34,081 nt of DNA from B4-G1 sp964393895 (GTDB lineage: Bacteria; Chloroflexota; Anaerolineae; B4-G1), in NCBI GenBank assembly GCA_964393895.1, contig CAYMWP010000034.1, positions 1-34,081 on the forward strand, in the 5' to 3' direction. Both the position numbers and the translations under genes were made by a program. Positions 31,163 through 34,081 of this stretch are shown one piece after another; position 1 is the first letter of the stretch; the number at the start of each line of letters is the position of its first letter. Under the pieces are notes generated by a model. It had not been told where the DNA came from. It searched no databases and was given only the letters and a program-made list of their open reading frames with translations.

Positions 31163-33283
31163 CTAGCGATTGTCACCCATGTAGCTCATCAACATATCGC
31201 CGCCGGTCGCCCAGTAATTGTCCACCTGGACCACCAATCCCCGCCCGCTGAGGCTTTCCACCACCGCGCTCCCCGTCCCGTTCGGTCTCACACTCCGCCA
31301 GCCGTGACCCTGGATCCACCCCTGCCACGACGTCACCCCGTTCACCCGCAGCCGCACGTTCGACCACGAACCGCTCGTGTTCTGGAGCACCAGTCCCGTA
31401 TACCAGGTCGCGCTGTCCCGCACGTCCGGCAGGTAGGCCGTGGAAGTCGCCAGCGAGAGGCCGTTGTAGCTCTCCAGGTCGCCGCTGCCAGCGTTGTACT
31501 CGTCCACCTCCACCGCCAGGGCGCGGTCGCTGGTCACCACCGCCACGCCGCTCCAGGGGCCGGTGACGCTCGGCACGACCCACAGGTTGCCGTTGCCGGG
31601 GATAGAGATCGGCTGCGTCCCCGCCACGCCGCCGTTAGAGTTGTAGTAGGTGATGCTGGCCGTGGCTCCCTGGGAATCAACGTTCTGGATCTGGAAACCG
31701 GTCGTCCAATCGCTGTACCCTTTCAGCACCAGGGGGACGTATGTCGTGGTAGCCCCCGCGCTGGCCCCGTTGTAGGTCCCGACCATGCTGCCGTCGCTCT
31801 CGCGGACTATGACGGCGATTTCCTGGTCGGAGGTCACGACGGCAGAGCCGGTAAAGCTGGAACCGAGGTGAGCGTTGGCGTCGAGGGTGCGCGAACCGTT
31901 GGGGGGAATGTCGTAGGAGTGAAAAGTGCCGCGCGAGCTGCCCGACGGATTGCGATAGGTGATGGCGACGTCGGCCGGTGAGGAACCGGCGTTCTGGACG
32001 ACGAGGGTGGTGTGCCAGTTGCCGTAGCGCGCGATGCTCAGGGGGGTGTAGATGGTTCTGCCGGTCCTGAAGGCGGGGTCTCCGCTGGCGGGCGTGATGC
32101 CGTTATAAGCGTAGGCCTGGCTGCTGCTCTTGGTCTCCACCACCACCGATACGTCCTCGCTGGACACGACGACGGCCGAGCCACGGCAGTAGTAGCAGGT
32201 GCCCGGAAAGTCCACCACGACGGTGTTACGAGGGGCGATGTAATCCGTCTTCTGCGTGCACACACTACCATCCTCCCAGAAGAAGGTGGTGTTGACTTGA
32301 GCCGTCTTCGTGTCGCTGTTATTACGAACTACGATGGACGAGTTCCAGCCATAGTAGTTTTCCATAACGTCCGGCAGGTAGACCGGGTAGAGCCCCACGT
32401 AGGTGGTCTTCCCGGCCTCCACCGTGTGCCAGCCCAGGTCCTCGTAGGTATATGAACCGCTCTCGTTCTTGACGAACAGGTGATAGAGGCCCGGCAAGAC
32501 ATCGGTGGTGCCCCAGTTTTCCACGAGGATATCATCGGGGTTAGCCCACGCATAGGCATAGGTTCGAGACCACTGGTAGGTGGTACCGCTTGAACCCTGG
32601 GGTTTGTTCAAACCCCAGATGTACCGGTCGCCAATTGGCTGTCCATTGCCGTCTGTCACCTTGCCGACGACGGTGCCTGTGTTAGTGCCACCGTAGTTGA
32701 ACGCTTGCAGCCACAACTCTGGGTTGCGCGAGGTGTTCTCCGAGTTCAAAGTGTTAGGAACCAACGTGCGGTCGGATTGGGGATGGATGCATATCTGTAG
32801 GTGCAAGTGGTGACCAGACGACCACCCTGTGTCGTCCACCTCGGCGATCCAGGTGCCGGCGGTTACAGAATCACCTTCCGAATATCTAACGCTATCTTCG
32901 CTCAGGTGGGCGTAGATCGAGTAGACATAGCCCCACTGTTCTTCGATGCGATCCCAGTGACGTTCATCGTGACGGATCAACACGAAGTTGCCAAAACTGT
33001 TTCCCGTTCCATTCGCAATATTCTCTTCCAGATCTACCACTGTTCCATCAGCGATAGCGTAGACGTCCGTGCCGAGGCCATAGGAGAAATCAACCCCCTT
33101 GTGGGTGCTCGTCCCCCAGACTTCCCCATACAGATAGCTTTGATTGAGTCTCCCGCCATCGTAGGTGATCGGTCGTTGCACGCGATAGGCTGCAATGGCA
33201 GGCAGCACCGTAGCCAGCAGCAGCAAAAACAGCAATGCCACAGTTGCCTGCCGCCGGCACCTGGCTGATGTTCTCGTTTTCAT
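31163..33283 (-). CDS. Secreted M23-fold metallopeptidase with four C-terminal beta-sandwich repeats
   Basis: A 706-residue exported protein. Its signal peptide has a basic N-region and the hydrophobic core VALLFLLLLATVLPAIA. The LytM/M23 domain (about 40-200) keeps the zinc ligands His61 and Asp65 (THKGVDF) and His161 (HHLHLQ), plus His126 (YAHL) and His159. It could cut peptidoglycan or other peptides. Residues ~300-706 hold four repeats of about 100 residues, starting at VYLPDVMENYYGWNSSI, IYTPLSIARYGNWHTTL, TYVPLVLKGYSDWTTGF and AYLPDVRDSATWYTGL, each ending in an SAVV..ED or TSD..AV-type strand pair. ATG 33283 has AGGAGG upstream; the frame is open to 33328. The start is 10 bp after the stop of the upstream gene, so the two are operonic. 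Confidence 0.88.
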   Translation of the reverse strand: MKTRTSARCRRQATVALLFLLLLATVLPAIAAYRVQRPITYDGGRLNQSYLYGEVWGTSTHKGVDFSYGLGTDVYAIADGTVVDLEENIANGTGNSFGNFVLIRHDERHWDRIEEQWGYVYSIYAHLSEDSVRYSEGDSVTAGTWIAEVDDTGWSSGHHLHLQICIHPQSDRTLVPNTLNSENTSRNPELWLQAFNYGGTNTGTVVGKVTDGNGQPIGDRYIWGLNKPQGSSGTTYQWSRTYAYAWANPDDILVENWGTTDVLPGLYHLFVKNESGSYTYEDLGWHTVEAGKTTYVGLYPVYLPDVMENYYGWNSSIVVRNNSDTKTAQVNTTFFWEDGSVCTQKTDYIAPRNTVVVDFPGTCYYCRGSAVVVSSEDVSVVVETKSSSQAYAYNGITPASGDPAFRTGRTIYTPLSIARYGNWHTTLVVQNAGSSPADVAITYRNPSGSSRGTFHSYDIPPNGSRTLDANAHLGSSFTGSAVVTSDQEIAVIVRESDGSMVGTYNGASAGATTTYVPLVLKGYSDWTTGFQIQNVDSQGATASITYYNSNGGVAGTQPISIPGNGNLWVVPSVTGPWSGVAVVTSDRALAVEVDEYNAGSGDLESYNGLSLATSTAYLPDVRDSATWYTGLVLQNTSGSWSNVRLRVNGVTSWQGWIQGHGWRSVRPNGTGSAVVESLSGRGLVVQVDNYWATGGDMLMSYMGDNR

Positions 33284-33293
33284 CGTATACCTC

Positions 33294-34081
33294 CTACCTC
33301 GTGACCTCAAAATCGGCAGGACCGACATAAATCCGCCTTAGCCTGCCATCAATCAGGTTGAGCACCCAGATGCCTTCATTGCCCCGGCGGAAGACGATTT
33401 CGGTTCCACCCGGCGACCAATGTGGCTCGAAGTCATCGATCGGGTCACTGGTGAGGCGATGCAGCCCGGCGCCATCAGCGCTAATCAACCAGAGATCATA
33501 GGGAGACTCGGATTGTTCATAGGGACGGGTACCAGCAAAAACGATATAGCTTCTGTCCTTGGGGCGGAGCATGAACGATAGAACAATGGTGTGGGTAGTC
33601 AACTGTACTGGAGTGCGCTTTTCGGTATCAATCATCCATAGATCGTAAAAATGTAGCGCAGTTGGCTCTTTTGCAGCATAAACATAGAAAATTCTCTTTC
33701 CCTCAGAGGACCATGCGGCGCCCCAGAAGGGCCAAACTGTTGAGGGTATTAGCTGAACCAACTCCCCGTTCTCATCAGCTTTGGTTACCAACATCTCTGG
33801 TATCCCCCCCAAACTGGCCTCTTGGTGCAGAAAGGCAATCCGATGGCCGTCGGGTGACCAGGCCATATCTCTTACCCAGTACCCCTCCTCAACAGGGAAG
33901 ATCTCTTTCGTTTCACCGGATTTCACATCGACAACCCACAGTCCGGCACCCCCGCCTACATAGGCAATGCGAGTGCCATCGGGCGACCACACTGGCTCCC
34001 GTCCCTCGACCAGGAAACGAAACTCGCCTGTCTGGATGTCAAAGAGGTAGATTTGCCAACCATAAGGTTGCCCTTTGTACT
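33294..34081 (-). CDS. TolB-like PD40 beta-propeller protein (5' truncated)
   Basis: The frame is open to the right edge of the window, so only the last ~260 residues are seen. Repeated blades carry the PD40/WD40-like signature WSPDGTRIAY, WSPDGHRIAF and HWSPGGTEIVF, and one is degenerate (WSSEGKRIFY). Such proteins sit outside the membrane, often anchored, and bind partners; the missing N-terminus may carry a signal or another domain. The GTG at 33990-33992 inside the frame is not a credible start because the reading continues upstream with propeller-like sequence (YLFDIQTGEFRFL). It is operonic with the M23 gene, whose ribosome-binding site overlaps its end. Function is unknown. Confidence 0.85.
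   Translation of the reverse strand, partial: YKGQPYGWQIYLFDIQTGEFRFLVEGREPVWSPDGTRIAYVGGGAGLWVVDVKSGETKEIFPVEEGYWVRDMAWSPDGHRIAFLHQEASLGGIPEMLVTKADENGELVQLIPSTVWPFWGAAWSSEGKRIFYVYAAKEPTALHFYDLWMIDTEKRTPVQLTTHTIVLSFMLRPKDRSYIVFAGTRPYEQSESPYDLWLISADGAGLHRLTSDPIDDFEPHWSPGGTEIVFRRGNEGIWVLNLIDGRLRRIYVGPADFEVTR

Noticed and set aside
1..34081. tRNA, rRNA or riboswitch genes
   Set aside because: I found no T-loop GTTCGAATC-type segment with a matching cloverleaf and no recognisable riboswitch core by eye; a covariance-model search would be needed to exclude them fully.

Overview
The window looks like a piece of a Chloroflexota (Anaerolineae-like) genome, probably from a metagenome scaffold. This is an inference. 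It rests on GC-rich coding, a fused alpha-beta glycyl-tRNA synthetase, a PknB-type kinase with a long Pro/Thr linker, large GT-C-type membrane proteins, and many short repeats built from 7- or 8-bp words. A run of 100 N (16467-16566) inside livM marks a scaffold gap. I saw no rRNA, tRNA, CRISPR array, transposase or phage gene.

Layout. 1-8.7 kb (+): the 3' end of uvrA, a lone CpaF/TadA-type ATPase, an SDR protein without the usual catalytic Tyr and Lys, a GT-C-like membrane protein packed with repeats, methylthioadenosine phosphorylase, a membrane Ser/Thr kinase and a TPR lipoprotein. 8.9-14.3 kb (+): recO, an MscS/YbdG channel, a small AbrB-like protein and glyQS, ending at a bidirectional terminator. 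14.3-19.9 kb (-): a complete LIV-type ABC importer in transcription order livK-livH-livM-livG-livF. 20.5-24.2 kb (+): trmI, a DUF211 gene overlapping a VIT1/CCC1-like gene, a TPR/zinc-ribbon protein and a DegV protein. 24.3-34.1 kb (-): a partial PD40 propeller protein followed by a secreted M23-fold protein with four beta repeats, a terminator, then a tight operon of a DUF2723 membrane protein, an O-antigen-ligase-like protein and a polytopic membrane protein fused to a subtilase.

The most unusual content is the repeats. At least eleven arrays of degenerate 7- or 8-bp words are present. Ten lie wholly or partly in coding sequence, at protein ends or in loops between membrane helices or domains. 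A second class is palindromes: three hairpins or inverted repeats share 15-nt arms of the form AGACC-N5-GGTTT with matching core changes on both arms. A related palindrome sits in frame inside the GT-C gene, and another supplies the stop codon of the subtilase gene. Several larger MITE-like inverted repeats fill the intergenic regions.

Three sigma70-like promoters share a TTGCNN-16 bp-TATAAT layout, and one of them would give an almost leaderless mRNA. Together the genes combine housekeeping functions (DNA repair, tRNA modification and charging, MTA salvage) with nutrient uptake and a cell-surface block of glycan and secreted-protein genes. No single new enzymatic system stands out. The repeat colonisation of coding sequence is the best candidate for something under-described.
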